From NCBI RefSeq assembly GCF_014192015.1, contig NZ_JACHXJ010000003.1, positions 124,001-188,000 on the forward strand: a stretch of 64,000 bases of DNA, read 5' to 3'. The DNA comes from Paenibacillus rhizosphaerae (GTDB taxonomy: Bacteria; Bacillota; Bacilli; Paenibacillales; Paenibacillaceae). The first letter of the stretch is position 1; each line of letters begins with the position of its first letter. Both the position numbers and the translations under genes were made by a program. The notes below the pieces were generated by a model. It did not search any database, was not told where the DNA came from, and saw nothing but the letters and a program-made list of their open reading frames with translations. Of the stretch, positions 52,559-61,199 are shown piece by piece.

Positions 52559-53110
52559 CTAGGACTCGATCAGATGCTTGATCTTCTTCTCCAGATCCTT
52601 GGACGGCAGTATGCCCAGAATCACGTCCTGCACAACGCCGTTTTTGTCGATCAGGACGTTCGTCGGAAACACGGCTCCCTTGTACTGGTCGTAAATGGTT
52701 CCTTTCAGATCCAGCATGACCGGAAAGTTCACGTCGTATTTCTCAACGAAGCTTTTGGCGTTTTTCTTGTTGTCGTATTTGGTCACATTGATGCCGTAAA
52801 TGTTCAGGTCATCCTTGTATTTATCCGCCAAGGCATGCAGCTCGGGCGCTTCCTGCTGGCACGGATCGCACCAGGAAGCCCAGAAATTCACCAGGATGGC
52901 CTTGTCCTGCGCTCCGCCGACACGGTATTCCTTCCCGTCGAGCCCCGTGGCCGTGAAGGCCGGCGCCAGATATCCCGCCTGTGGCTTCGTTTCGGTCGGC
53001 AGCGGCTTCTCTTGTTGAAAGGCAGCCTGGATTTTGTCCCCTGCACTTTGATAGACTACAACACCCGCCAGCACCAAAAAGGCGAGTAGAATATACAAAT
53101 TACGTTTCAT
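52559..53110 (-). CDS. TlpA/ResA-type membrane-anchored thioredoxin
   Basis: 183 residues from the ATG at 53110 (AAGGGG upstream). An uncleaved N-terminal membrane anchor (LYILLAFLVLAGVVVY) is followed by a thioredoxin fold with ILVNFWASWCDPCQQEAPEL: the CDPC redox pair faces outside. VFPTNVLIDKNG holds the cis-Pro. Such proteins reduce disulfides in apocytochromes or other extracytoplasmic proteins. No ccd or res genes are adjacent. Confidence 0.9.
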   Translation of the reverse strand: MKRNLYILLAFLVLAGVVVYQSAGDKIQAAFQQEKPLPTETKPQAGYLAPAFTATGLDGKEYRVGGAQDKAILVNFWASWCDPCQQEAPELHALADKYKDDLNIYGINVTKYDNKKNAKSFVEKYDVNFPVMLDLKGTIYDQYKGAVFPTNVLIDKNGVVQDVILGILPSKDLEKKIKHLIES

Positions 53111-53138
53111 GGATGTCGCCCCTTTTTCATAAAGAGGA

Positions 53139-53457
53139 TGTTCAAAAAGTCCGCTTTTGATAAGAAAACCAGTCGAGGCCAATCCAGGATGAATGATCTC
53201 GATTAAAATGTAGGTTTTCTTGCGATATAGAATTTCATCAGCTCTGCTGATAACGAATAAAATTCTATATCTAACACGAAGTAAATCGGGAAGCTGATTC
53301 GGCATCGAATCTTAAATTCAGCCGGGCCTTCCGGTGCTCACGTACCCACTACGTACGCTCTGCTCCTCAGTCCCTAGCTTCATCCAATTCAAGTGTTTTG
53401 AAAAAACACACATCGGAAGCGTAAACTTCAGTGCTGAAAACCGACCTTTTTGAACAC
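53139..53457. mobile_element. MITE-like element with inverted termini
   Basis: Terminal inverted repeats TGTTCAAAAAG (53139-53149) and CTTTTTGAACA (53447-53457) extend imperfectly to ~19 bases. Inside is a hairpin of ATATAGAATTT (53225-53235) and AAATTCTATAT (53260-53270) with an inner TCAGC/GCTGA stem. No reading frame of its own is convincing. It fills most of the 570-base gap between the thioredoxin and JAMM genes and shares blocks with the elements at 47266 and 63184. Confidence 0.6.
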
Positions 53458-53681
53458 GCACTTAAAGTGGTATCCCTTATATTTTACCCTCTTTTCACGG
53501 GAACTTACAAATGAACTGCAAAATTTTTCCCACCCGCCCTATCCGCCTTGTGTCATCGTCCGATCTGCCGAACACATCCCTTGCGATCGTACGGGCATCC
53601 CGCTACACTTGACATGATAGGAATACACAAAAAAAGAGCCCCTGCCAAATGCAGAGGCCAAAGTGAGAGGGGAGAATACGG

Positions 53682-54137
53682 TTGACAGAGCTTCACGTAT
53701 ACGACGAAGAAATATGGCTGGATGCTGCTTGCGCCCACGGATTGGCGGAGCAGCTATTTCTTCATCGGCCCAATGAAGCCTGCGGTGTACTGCGGGGTAA
53801 TGCTGCAGCGGGCGGCATGCGAATCGAGACGATCATCCCGATCCGCAACGTAGCGCCTGACCCGCTGCACCGCTTCACCCTGAATCCCCAGGAGTGGGTG
53901 CAGCAATGTCTGAACCCTTCGGGACTGCTCGGAATCTTTCACACGCATCCACACACCATTCCCGTTCCGTCCGAGGAGGATTTGCGTCAGCTCCCGCTAT
54001 TCGGAGATATGCTCCGAATCTATTTGATCAGCTCCCCCGACAAATCGGGATCTTCCATCCTGACTCAAGCTTACTTCATTGAACGATCGGCGGCAGGCGG
54101 GTTTCATCTCCGCCCCGCCCGGTTACGCATGGCTTAA
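53682..54137 (+). CDS. JAMM/MPN-type metalloprotease-like protein (M67)
   Basis: 151 residues. EACGVLRG holds the distal Glu; GIFHTHPHTIPVPSEEDLRQL is the HxHP-x-S-x-D zinc motif of JAMM isopeptidases. It lacks any fused ubiquitin-like or E1 domain. Bacterial members of this small group (Mov34/MPN/PAD-1) act in sulfur transfer on ThiS/MoaD-like proteins in some species, but no such partner is adjacent here. The start is TTG with GAGAGGGGAG 7 bases upstream. Its 3' end overlaps the exonuclease by 15 bases. Confidence 0.88.
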   Translation: MTELHVYDEEIWLDAACAHGLAEQLFLHRPNEACGVLRGNAAAGGMRIETIIPIRNVAPDPLHRFTLNPQEWVQQCLNPSGLLGIFHTHPHTIPVPSEEDLRQLPLFGDMLRIYLISSPDKSGSSILTQAYFIERSAAGGFHLRPARLRMA

Positions 54138-54863
54138 ATAGGCGTACAGATCACCCAGCGTTTCTACCTGTCTCCTGCGCGATATGTCCCGCAGGTACAT
54201 GACCCACAGCTTCGCGGTCATCTTGGCATCCTCCAAAGCGTGATGCCTTCCCTCGATCGGGATATTTTTCGCCATCAGCAGGTCGTCCAGTGCAAAGCTC
54301 GCGCGTTGCGGCTCCAGCCAGCGGGCAATCATCATCGTATCGATCACCCGGTGGCTGAGGTTCACCTTCGAAGTTTTCCACAGCGCCGCATTCAAAAATG
54401 ATTTGTCATGGGCGCTCGCATGGGCGACCAGCACCCTTCCCCCGACGAAGTTCATGAAACCGTGCAGACCGTCCATCAGTGGCGGCGCCTCGTTGATCAT
54501 CGCCTGCGTAATTCCCGTTAATCCGGTAATATGGGACGGCACCGGGCGTTTGCATTGAACGAGGCTGTAGAACGACTCGTCATCCTTGATCTCGCCGCCT
54601 TTGACGCGAAGCGCCCCGATCGACAAAATCTCGTCGCCCTGCTGAACGTTAAACCCCGTCGTTTCCAAATCAAACACGACCGTTTCCAGCTCGCTTAGCG
54701 GCGTATGCAGAACCTCCGGCCGCCGTTGTTCTCTCATCAGCGAGCGGATAAACGCCATCTGCTGTGCGGAAGAGCCTCCCATCACAGAAGCAATCGCCGA
54801 GGGCATGCCTCCCTGCCGAAGCAGGCTCCAGAACCCGCTGTTTCCCCGCTCCGGCGTCTTCAT
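54123..54863 (-). CDS. DEDDh 3'-5' exonuclease (DNA polymerase III epsilon-like)
   Basis: 246 residues. Exo I TVVFDLETTGFNVQQGD, Exo II VAHASAHDKSFLNAAL, and Exo III HHALEDAKMTAKLWV, with the catalytic Asp/Glu residues and His. The N-terminal ~55 residues are extra. It trims DNA or RNA 3' ends. The ATG overlaps the nucleotidyltransferase stop by four bases (ATGA), so they are translated together; in other bacteria an epsilon-like exonuclease and a DUF294 protein are also paired. Confidence 0.9.
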   Translation of the reverse strand: MKTPERGNSGFWSLLRQGGMPSAIASVMGGSSAQQMAFIRSLMREQRRPEVLHTPLSELETVVFDLETTGFNVQQGDEILSIGALRVKGGEIKDDESFYSLVQCKRPVPSHITGLTGITQAMINEAPPLMDGLHGFMNFVGGRVLVAHASAHDKSFLNAALWKTSKVNLSHRVIDTMMIARWLEPQRASFALDDLLMAKNIPIEGRHHALEDAKMTAKLWVMYLRDISRRRQVETLGDLYAYLSHA

Positions 54864-55939
54864 GACCTTCTCCTCTCCGCGAACCGGAGCTGACGCTGCA
54901 GAGCCCGGTGAGTCCGCCTGACGACCGTCAGACTTTCGCGGAGCTCATACATCAGCGGCCTTTTCTTGAGATCCTTCTGCGGAATGTACCCGCTGCTCAT
55001 GAAAATGCCCCTGTCTTCGCGGTGGGGAGCGGTCGACCTCAGCATCAAAGCAGTAAGAAAGGCCCGCTGCACGTTTTCGAGCAGCATGTTGCCTCCGTCC
55101 AGTACCATCAGCCTCTCCAGCCGCTTCAGCGTCGATGATTCCTTGACGCCCTGCTGGAGCGCCATATATCGGACGCTGTTGACGATCGGAATGTACACCC
55201 CATACTTCACGTCAAAATCTCCGGCATGCTCTCCAAACCGTTCGGTAACGACCTGGCCGAGCAGATTTAGCGTTGCTTTATGTCTGACCGTATTCCGCAG
55301 AATTGCGATCGCCAGTTCCGGCGTCTCGTCGAGACATTTTCCGAAATAAGCCTTCCACGCCTCAGAAAGTGTGCGGTCACCAGAAATATAGCGCATATCT
55401 GTAGCGATAATCAGGTAGCGAACCGGTTCCCAGCTGAAGTCACCGCGCCAGCGGGAGAGCTGCATCTTCCACTCCTCCAGCGTTTTGCGCCACAGCGGCT
55501 CGGAGCACATGACTTTCCCCTTGCATTTTTCATAGCCCAAGTACTCAAACAGGTCCGACAGCCGTTGACCGAAGTTTTGAAAGTAAGCTTCCTTATATGC
55601 ATCCGGCTCGTCACTGATGATGAGCCCGTTATCCTGATCGCTCCACAGCGTCGACTCCCTGCGGCCCGCACTGCCGAATACGACAAAGGCGTAGGAGACG
55701 GGAGGCAGGCCGTACCCGGCCTCCTCCAGTTCCCGCTCGCAGATGTCGACGGCTCTGGCCGCGATCAAATCATGCATTTCATTGACGAGCGCAGACCAGG
55801 CGCCGATCGGCATATCAGCGAACATTTCCTGAAGCTGTTCCTGGCAGTCCAGCCGCCGGCTCCGAAGCTCTTCACGCGAGTTGGCATAAGCGATCGTACC
55901 AAGATCCAGATCACAAGATTCCGACTTCAGCGGTTCCAT
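54860..55939 (-). CDS. DUF294 (GlnD-like) nucleotidyltransferase
   Basis: 359 residues from the ATG at 55939 (GGAGGGGGTG upstream). The nucleotidyltransferase motif is VVFGSAGRRESTLWSDQDNG (GS-x-GR-x-E ... D-x-D), related to the uridylyltransferase domain of GlnD. The C-terminal half is the helical DUF294_C region with RNTVRHKATLNLLGQ. CBS and cyclic-nucleotide domains found in longer homologues are missing. Coupled with an exonuclease, and it lies 50 bases downstream of the ammonium transporter gene in the same direction, which suggests a nitrogen-linked role (inference). The target is unknown. Confidence 0.88.
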   Translation of the reverse strand: MEPLKSESCDLDLGTIAYANSREELRSRRLDCQEQLQEMFADMPIGAWSALVNEMHDLIAARAVDICERELEEAGYGLPPVSYAFVVFGSAGRRESTLWSDQDNGLIISDEPDAYKEAYFQNFGQRLSDLFEYLGYEKCKGKVMCSEPLWRKTLEEWKMQLSRWRGDFSWEPVRYLIIATDMRYISGDRTLSEAWKAYFGKCLDETPELAIAILRNTVRHKATLNLLGQVVTERFGEHAGDFDVKYGVYIPIVNSVRYMALQQGVKESSTLKRLERLMVLDGGNMLLENVQRAFLTALMLRSTAPHREDRGIFMSSGYIPQKDLKKRPLMYELRESLTVVRRTHRALQRQLRFAERRRS

Positions 55940-55989
55940 ACGGTTCACCCCCTCCATGGTGAATTATATTCAGACATCATTCTTTAGAT

Positions 55990-57435
55990 TTAGGTAAAGG
56001 ACTCATTGGTTCCGGCAGACGGCTTGGGAGCCGGCGCGGAAGACGCCGATGGTCTGATCTCGGAATCAACGAGCAGCTTCATTTGCTCCGGATAGCCGTA
56101 AGTGCCATGTTCGCTGATGTCCAGACCCATCATTTCTTCCTCTTCGGTAACGCGAATTCCCATCGTTGCTTTCATAATAGCGATAACGATGAAGGAGATA
56201 ACGAGAACGAATACGAACGCCCCGAGGACACCTAGCACTTGAACGCCCAGCTGCGAGAATCCACCGCCATAGAACAGTCCGGGTTTACCGACTCCAGTAA
56301 TCTCAACAAGCTTCGGCGTTGCGAACAACCCTGTGGAAACGGCACCCCAAACCCCGGCAATACCGTGTACGGAAAAAGCGTAGATCGGATCGTCAAGTCC
56401 TGCTCTCTCAAACCATTGGGCCGTGAAGAAGGTAATGATACCGGCAACGGCACCGATCACAATTGCTGCCCACGCATCCACGAATGCGCAAGAACCAGTG
56501 ATAGCAACGAGAGCGGCCAGAACGCCGTTCAGCATGCTGGGGATATCGGCTTTGCCGAATATTGCCCAGGAAATCAGCAGAGCCGCTACAGCACCGGCAG
56601 CAACAGCCAAGTTGGTAGTCAATGCCACATATCCGAAAAACCCGTCCATCAGCGGAGTCAGCGCACTACCCGGGTTAAAACCGAACCAGCCGATCCATAG
56701 AATAAACACGCCAAGTACCGATAATACCTGATTGTGGCCCGGAATGCTGTTAGGCTTGCCGTCCTTGTTGTACTTGCCAAGGCGCGGCTTCAGCATGTAA
56801 GTGATGACCAGGGCAGCGGTCGCACCTGTCAGATGCACGACGGTCGATCCGGCGTAGTCCTGCATTCCCAATTGACCCAACCAGCCGCCGCCCCATACCC
56901 AGTGGGCAACTACCGGATAAATCACGATCATGAAGATCGTTCCAAATACGATATATACGCTCAATTTAGCGCGTTCCGCCATACCGCCGCAAGCAATGGC
57001 CAGCGAAACGGCCGCGAAGGACAGCTGGAACAAAAACTTAACCGTCAGCGAAGCATCCGATGCGGATAAGGAATCAAAGGATGCTGCCATGGAATCGCCG
57101 GTCAGGAAAAATCCCGTCGTTCCGAATAAACTATTCCCATTGCCGAACCCAAGGCCAAAACCCACTGCCCAGAAGACGACGATGGCAATTCCGAGTGTCA
57201 GTACGGTCTTCCCTGCGATATGACCCGCGTTCTTCATCCGTACCGTGCCGGCTTCCAAAAGCGCGAAACCCGCCTGCATAAAAAACACGAGCATGGCAGC
57301 CATAAATACGAAGAAGGTGTTCAACCCAGCCTGTAGTTGAACGTTGGTTGCCCCGTCATCGGCCGCAAAAACCGTTACGGGAAACGTCAATAATGTAAGC
57401 ATTAATAACATGATTCCAAGCCATTTCCTTTTCAT
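55990..57435 (-). CDS. amtB: Ammonium transporter (Amt family)
   Basis: 481 residues from the ATG at 57435, with an N-terminal signal sequence (GIMLLMLTLLTFPVTVFA) and eleven membrane segments. QAGFALLEAGTVRMKNAGH, GGMAERAKL, the twin-His motif in FSVHGIAGVWGAVSTG (second) and DYAGSTVVHLTGATAALV (first) mark the conducting pore. It imports ammonia/ammonium. An acidic C-terminal tail (after ~430) is where PII proteins usually bind, but no glnK is adjacent. A perfect GlnR/TnrA box lies 121 bases upstream of the start. Confidence 0.95.
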   Translation of the reverse strand: MKRKWLGIMLLMLTLLTFPVTVFAADDGATNVQLQAGLNTFFVFMAAMLVFFMQAGFALLEAGTVRMKNAGHIAGKTVLTLGIAIVVFWAVGFGLGFGNGNSLFGTTGFFLTGDSMAASFDSLSASDASLTVKFLFQLSFAAVSLAIACGGMAERAKLSVYIVFGTIFMIVIYPVVAHWVWGGGWLGQLGMQDYAGSTVVHLTGATAALVITYMLKPRLGKYNKDGKPNSIPGHNQVLSVLGVFILWIGWFGFNPGSALTPLMDGFFGYVALTTNLAVAAGAVAALLISWAIFGKADIPSMLNGVLAALVAITGSCAFVDAWAAIVIGAVAGIITFFTAQWFERAGLDDPIYAFSVHGIAGVWGAVSTGLFATPKLVEITGVGKPGLFYGGGFSQLGVQVLGVLGAFVFVLVISFIVIAIMKATMGIRVTEEEEMMGLDISEHGTYGYPEQMKLLVDSEIRPSASSAPAPKPSAGTNESFT

Positions 57436-57555
57436 GTACCCCATTCCCCCAATGTCAATATTTCTAACACAAAGTGAAATTCTTAATGACATTATAAGCC
57501 GATGGTCCTGAAATTGACAAGATATTTTTTGAAAATACTGAAAAAATGTTTCTGA

Positions 57556-57572
57556 TGTAATATTAACTTACA
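57556..57572. promoter_or_regulatory. GlnR/TnrA box upstream of amtB
   Basis: TGTAATATTAACTTACA fits TGTNA-N7-TNACA exactly. TnrA/GlnR proteins of Bacillales use this site to control ammonium transport and glutamine synthesis. It lies 121 bases from the amtB start and 127 from the divergent MerR gene, so it could affect both. Confidence 0.8.
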
Positions 57573-57698
57573 ATGTCAGATTTACAGAAAAAGCATGACG
57601 TTTGACTGTACGGTTCGGATTCATGTATCATAATTTAAGTAATATAATATGGAAACGAGCATTCGTTAATTTCCTGCGAGGTGATAGAGGATGGGGAT

Positions 57699-58133
57699 AT
57701 GATACTGTATCGGATCGGTGAATTGGCTAAGGCAGGTGGTGTCAGCGAGCGTACAATTGATTATTACACCAAGCTGGGATTGATTTCTCCAGAGAAGCGC
57801 ACGCTTAAGAATTACCGTTTATACAGTCATGAAACCTTGGTCCGGCTTAAACGTATTAATGAATTGAAACAAGAGAAATATAGTTTGGATGAGATTAAAG
57901 AAATGCTTGAGAAGTGGGATTCGGTTCCGGAAGAGAAGCAGGTATCCGACAAGCTGTCTCACCTTGAGCTTCATATGCAGCAACTGCAGCGCGAAGTGAA
58001 GGAGCTTGAACCGCTGATTAAGCAAATGAAGCCAAGCCATGCGCGGCTGGTGCTGCTGAATCTCCTCCCGCAAGGTGCGGCGTGCATTGAGGCCATTCGC
58101 CTCTTCCTTGAACAGCACGGCCCAACCCTCTAG
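57699..58133 (+). CDS. MerR-family transcriptional regulator
   Basis: 144 residues from the ATG at 57699. The winged helix is LYRIGELAKAGGVSERTIDY followed by YTKLGLISPEKRT; the linker helix forms the coiled coil (~75-115). No metal-binding cysteines are seen at the C-terminus apart from one Cys in QGAACIEA. It shares the DNA-binding family with GlnR but is longer and lacks the GlnR start pattern. AGAGG/GGGG lies upstream. It lies 31 bases before the YugP-type protease gene, so the two form an operon. Confidence 0.88.
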   Translation: MILYRIGELAKAGGVSERTIDYYTKLGLISPEKRTLKNYRLYSHETLVRLKRINELKQEKYSLDEIKEMLEKWDSVPEEKQVSDKLSHLELHMQQLQREVKELEPLIKQMKPSHARLVLLNLLPQGAACIEAIRLFLEQHGPTL

Positions 58134-58164
58134 TTTCCCGCAAAATAAAGCAGGAGGTATGGAA

Positions 58165-58851
58165 ATGTATTTCGACGGAATGTATATACTCATCATTATT
58201 GCATTTCTGTTTTCGCTCTGGGCCCAATTTCGAGTTCAGGGTACCTTCAAGAAGTGGTCCACGGTTCAGGCGAACAGCGGCATGACCGGATATGACGCGG
58301 CCCGGCACATGCTGGACACCCACGGGCTGCACGACGTGCCGATCGAACCGGTACGCGGAGCACTATCCGACCACTACGACCCGATTAACCGCGTCGTCCG
58401 CCTGTCGGAACCGGTGTATTACGAGAGCTCCATCTCGGCGATTTCCGTTGCCTGTCATGAAATCGGCCACGCCATTCAGCACAAGGAGCACTATCCGATG
58501 CTGGTACTGCGCCACCGGATTTTCCCGATCGTCAACTTCGCGTCTGGACTTGCTCCGATTCTTCTGATTGCCGGCTTCCTCTTCCAATGGTTTGGACTCA
58601 TCGGCCTCGGCATTATTTTCTTCTCCGTGGCGGTTGCATTCCAGCTTATCACGCTGCCGGTTGAATTTAACGCAAGTAACCGGGCCCGCGAGATTATGGT
58701 ATCGGAAGGATACATCACGAACGAAGAAGAACGCGGCGTGGCCAAGGTGCTGAACTCCGCAGCCCTGACCTATGTTGCAGCAGCGCTGGTTTCCCTGCTC
58801 GAACTGCTCCGGTACATTTTGATCTTCACGAACAGCAACAACCGTGACTAA
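58165..58851 (+). CDS. yugP: YugP-type membrane zinc metallopeptidase
   Basis: 228 residues from the ATG at 58165, with AGGAGG 7 bases upstream (an ATG at 58159 would be too near the site). One N-terminal membrane segment (YILIIIAFLFSLWAQ), the zinc motif CHEIGHAIQH, two further membrane helices, and the downstream EFNASNRAREIM, whose Glu fits the third ligand. The family (DUF/Zn_peptidase_2) has no established substrate. Located in the same operon as the MerR regulator. Confidence 0.9.
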   Translation: MYFDGMYILIIIAFLFSLWAQFRVQGTFKKWSTVQANSGMTGYDAARHMLDTHGLHDVPIEPVRGALSDHYDPINRVVRLSEPVYYESSISAISVACHEIGHAIQHKEHYPMLVLRHRIFPIVNFASGLAPILLIAGFLFQWFGLIGLGIIFFSVAVAFQLITLPVEFNASNRAREIMVSEGYITNEEERGVAKVLNSAALTYVAAALVSLLELLRYILIFTNSNNRD

Positions 58852-58885
58852 TCCGAACAGGTTAAGCAAATATCTGATCTCAATA

Positions 58886-58928
58886 CAAAAATACCCCGTG
58901 TCGGTTAACCGACCGGGGTATTTTTATT
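58886..58928 (-). terminator. Bidirectional terminator inside the LysR stop region
   Basis: AATACCCCG-x-GTCGGTTAACCGAC-x-CGGGGTATT is a long palindrome with A runs left and T runs right. The LysR gene's stop codon lies in its middle, so this one hairpin serves YugP (plus) and LysR (minus). Confidence 0.85.
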
Positions 58929-59822
58929 GTTCTGGTGTAAGCCGAAATATTTAAGCAGAAAGGTGCGGAAAGACTGGGCCACCAGAGGAAGCTTATCGTC
59001 CGAACGATGAATCAGCCCGATCGTGCGGGTGACTTTCGGCTCCGAAATTTTTACGCGTGCCGGCTGCAGCGGATTGGTCTGGAACAAGGCCAGCTCCGGC
59101 AGGATGCTGACTCCCATGCCGGCCGCCACCAATCCGCGGATCGTATCGGTCTCCTCTCCTTCGAAGGCGATCTTCGGCGTAAAGCCGGCCTCGAGGCAAG
59201 CATGCCAAACGATCGGCCGCAAAGAGTAGCCTTTGCTGAAGAGAACGAACTTCTCATCCTTCAGCTCGACAAGCTTGATGCTCTCCTTTTCAGCCAGCGG
59301 ATGGTTCGGCGGCAGGATCGCATACAGCTCTTCGGTCAGGATCACTTCGCCTTCCACGTGTTCATGCTTTTCCGGGAAAGGAGAAATAAAGGCCAAATCG
59401 ACTTCCGCTGAGATCACGTCACGGATCAAGGACGGGAACATCCCCTGCTTGAAACGGAATTTCACGTTCGGATACCGGCGTTTAAATTCGGCCACCACGG
59501 AAGGAATCAAATGAATCCCCAAACTGTGCGGAAATCCGATGCGAATCTCCCCTTGCTCCGGATCCAGAAATTCATGAACCTCCATAACCGCCTTATCCAA
59601 ATCCTTCAGGATGCCCTCCACCCGTTTGCAGAACAGCTGCCCTACGGGGGTTAACTGCAGGTTTCTTCCTTTTTGCATGAATAAGTGGACTCCGAGTTCC
59701 TCTTCCAACTGATGAATCTGCCGGCTCACCGCAGACTGGGCGACATGCAGCTCCTCCGCCGCCTGCGTGACATGCTCCTTCTGTGCTACCTTCAAAAAGT
59801 ATTGCAACTGTCTTAATTCCAC
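58905..59822 (-). CDS. LysR-family regulator, GltC-like
   Basis: 305 residues. The N-terminal winged helix reads MELRQLQYFLKVAQKEHVTQ, then AAEELHVAQSAVSRQIHQLE; this closely follows Bacillus GltC (MELRQL-YF--VA--EHV--AA--LHVAQSA-SRQI). The co-inducer domain has GEIRIGFPHSLGIHLIPSVV and GLVAAGMGVSILPE. GltC activates glutamate synthase genes, which are not in the window; a nitrogen or amino-acid role is inferred from this likeness and from the nearby ammonium transporter. The start is the ATG at 59822. Confidence 0.9.
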   Translation of the reverse strand: MELRQLQYFLKVAQKEHVTQAAEELHVAQSAVSRQIHQLEEELGVHLFMQKGRNLQLTPVGQLFCKRVEGILKDLDKAVMEVHEFLDPEQGEIRIGFPHSLGIHLIPSVVAEFKRRYPNVKFRFKQGMFPSLIRDVISAEVDLAFISPFPEKHEHVEGEVILTEELYAILPPNHPLAEKESIKLVELKDEKFVLFSKGYSLRPIVWHACLEAGFTPKIAFEGEETDTIRGLVAAGMGVSILPELALFQTNPLQPARVKISEPKVTRTIGLIHRSDDKLPLVAQSFRTFLLKYFGLHQNNKNTPVG

Positions 59823-59870
59823 TACTTTCGCTCCATTCTGCTTATACGATACCTGTTCATCCGAGCATGG

Positions 59871-60488
59871 CTAGTGGCGCCTTCTCAGCACCCTGGCCAT
59901 CAGTCCATAAATAAAGAAACCGCCGATCAATCCGCCCAAGTGGGCTACCCAGTTGATGTTGTATTGCGAAACCCAGGTTACGATAACGCCCACGATCAAA
60001 ATGCCGTACACGGTTTTCCGGGAGGCGTCGTCCATCCACTGCCGCTGAAATAAGGCGATATACAGATAGGCGCCGTATATGCCGTAAATCGCGCCTGAAG
60101 CGCCTATGGAAATCAGGATCTCTCCGGTACGGTTGTAATGAGCCACTGTCATCAAATTCCCCAGAATACCGCTTAACAAGTACAGCAGCCCGTATCGCCA
60201 AGGACCTAGCAGCCTCTCGAGAGGCGGGGCAAAGACGAGCAGCGCGAAGCTGTTAAAGAGCAAGTGGGAAAAACCCGCATGCAAAAACATGGAGCTGACA
60301 AATCTCCACCACTCATTATATTGATCGATGTTCGTCAATGCTCCAAACCGGATCAGCGTTTCATTGTTGGTGGAGCCCCCGTTAAAGGCCATAATGAGAA
60401 ACATCACCAGGTTGATGACAAAGAGCAGCGTCGTGATCGGGTAGTACTTCAAATAACTTTTTAAATTCTCATAACGTACAAATAACAT
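59871..60488 (-). CDS. Rhomboid-family intramembrane serine protease
   Basis: 205 residues from the ATG at 60488 (AAGGAAGG upstream), six membrane segments. The catalytic serine lies in ISIGASGAIYGIYGA (GxSG) and the catalytic His in NWVAHLGGLIGGF. RFVSSMFLHAGFSHLLFNSF carries the conserved WR/HxxxN motifs. It cleaves membrane proteins within the bilayer. The adjacent genes (LysR downstream, thiol peroxidase divergent) do not suggest a substrate. Confidence 0.92.
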   Translation of the reverse strand: MLFVRYENLKSYLKYYPITTLLFVINLVMFLIMAFNGGSTNNETLIRFGALTNIDQYNEWWRFVSSMFLHAGFSHLLFNSFALLVFAPPLERLLGPWRYGLLYLLSGILGNLMTVAHYNRTGEILISIGASGAIYGIYGAYLYIALFQRQWMDDASRKTVYGILIVGVIVTWVSQYNINWVAHLGGLIGGFFIYGLMARVLRRRH

Positions 60489-60609
60489 GTTATCCTTCCT
60501 TCTATATCCGAGTAAGCCACCGACGAAATTGGACAATGCCTTTTTAAAAAGATTATAATGGACTTTGTCACGAATCACCAATTTTTGATAACCAGGAAGG
60601 AGATTTCAC

Positions 60610-61128
60610 ATGGCACAAGAACGTACCAATGCAGCTACATTCAAAGGCAATCCGATTACCCTCATTGGCCCGGAACTTCAGGTGGGCGACGCCGCTCCCG
60701 ATTTCAAGGTCAGCAAAAATTTGCTTGAAGAGGCTACTCTTAAGGACTATGCCGGCAAAATCAAATTAATTAGTGTCGTTCCTTCTCTTGATACGGGAGT
60801 ATGTGACGCCCAAACGCGCCGTTTCAACGAAGAAGCCGCCGGCCTTGGCGACAACGTGATCGTGCTGACGATCAGCGCCGACCTTCCATTCGCTCAGGAA
60901 CGCTGGTGTGCCGCTGCCGGAATCGACCGCGTCGTGACACTTTCCGACCACAAGGAGATGTCGTTCGGCGACGCTTACGGTGTTCATATCAAGGAATTCC
61001 GTCTGGACATGCGCTCCATTTTCGTCGTGGACAAAAACGACAAGATTACATATGTCGAGTACCTCAAGGAAATGGCCGAGCATCCAAACTACGAAAATGC
61101 CGTAGCAGCCGTTAAAGAACTGCTGTAA
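60610..61128 (+). CDS. tpx: Thiol peroxidase
   Basis: 172 residues, atypical 2-Cys peroxiredoxin. VPSLDTGVCDAQTRRFNEEA has the peroxidatic Cys, and QERWCAAAGIDRVVTLSDH the resolving Cys. It reduces hydrogen and alkyl peroxides with thioredoxin. GAAGGAG precedes the ATG; a strong terminator follows within 25 bases, so it is transcribed alone. Confidence 0.95.
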   Translation: MAQERTNAATFKGNPITLIGPELQVGDAAPDFKVSKNLLEEATLKDYAGKIKLISVVPSLDTGVCDAQTRRFNEEAAGLGDNVIVLTISADLPFAQERWCAAAGIDRVVTLSDHKEMSFGDAYGVHIKEFRLDMRSIFVVDKNDKITYVEYLKEMAEHPNYENAVAAVKELL

Positions 61129-61152
61129 TTCGGCTCAAGCCGCCATGTTTCC

Positions 61153-61195
61153 ATAAAAAGCGGGAGAAAGAGCTGATCTTTCTCCCGCTTTTTCC
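61153..61195 (+). terminator. Perfect bidirectional terminator after tpx
   Basis: AAAAAGCGGGAGAAAGA (61155-61171) and its exact complement (61177-61193) enclose a 5-base loop, with T run on the right and A run on the left. Confidence 0.9.
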
Positions 61196-61199
61196 TTAC

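Noticed and set aside
52559-53305. Longer form of the TlpA/ResA gene starting at 53305
   Set aside because: The extra 65 codons lie in the MITE-like repeat and lack a ribosome site; the ATG at 53110 has one and begins the membrane anchor.
55990-57435. glnK-amtB operon
   Set aside because: No PII gene is found on either side of the transporter.
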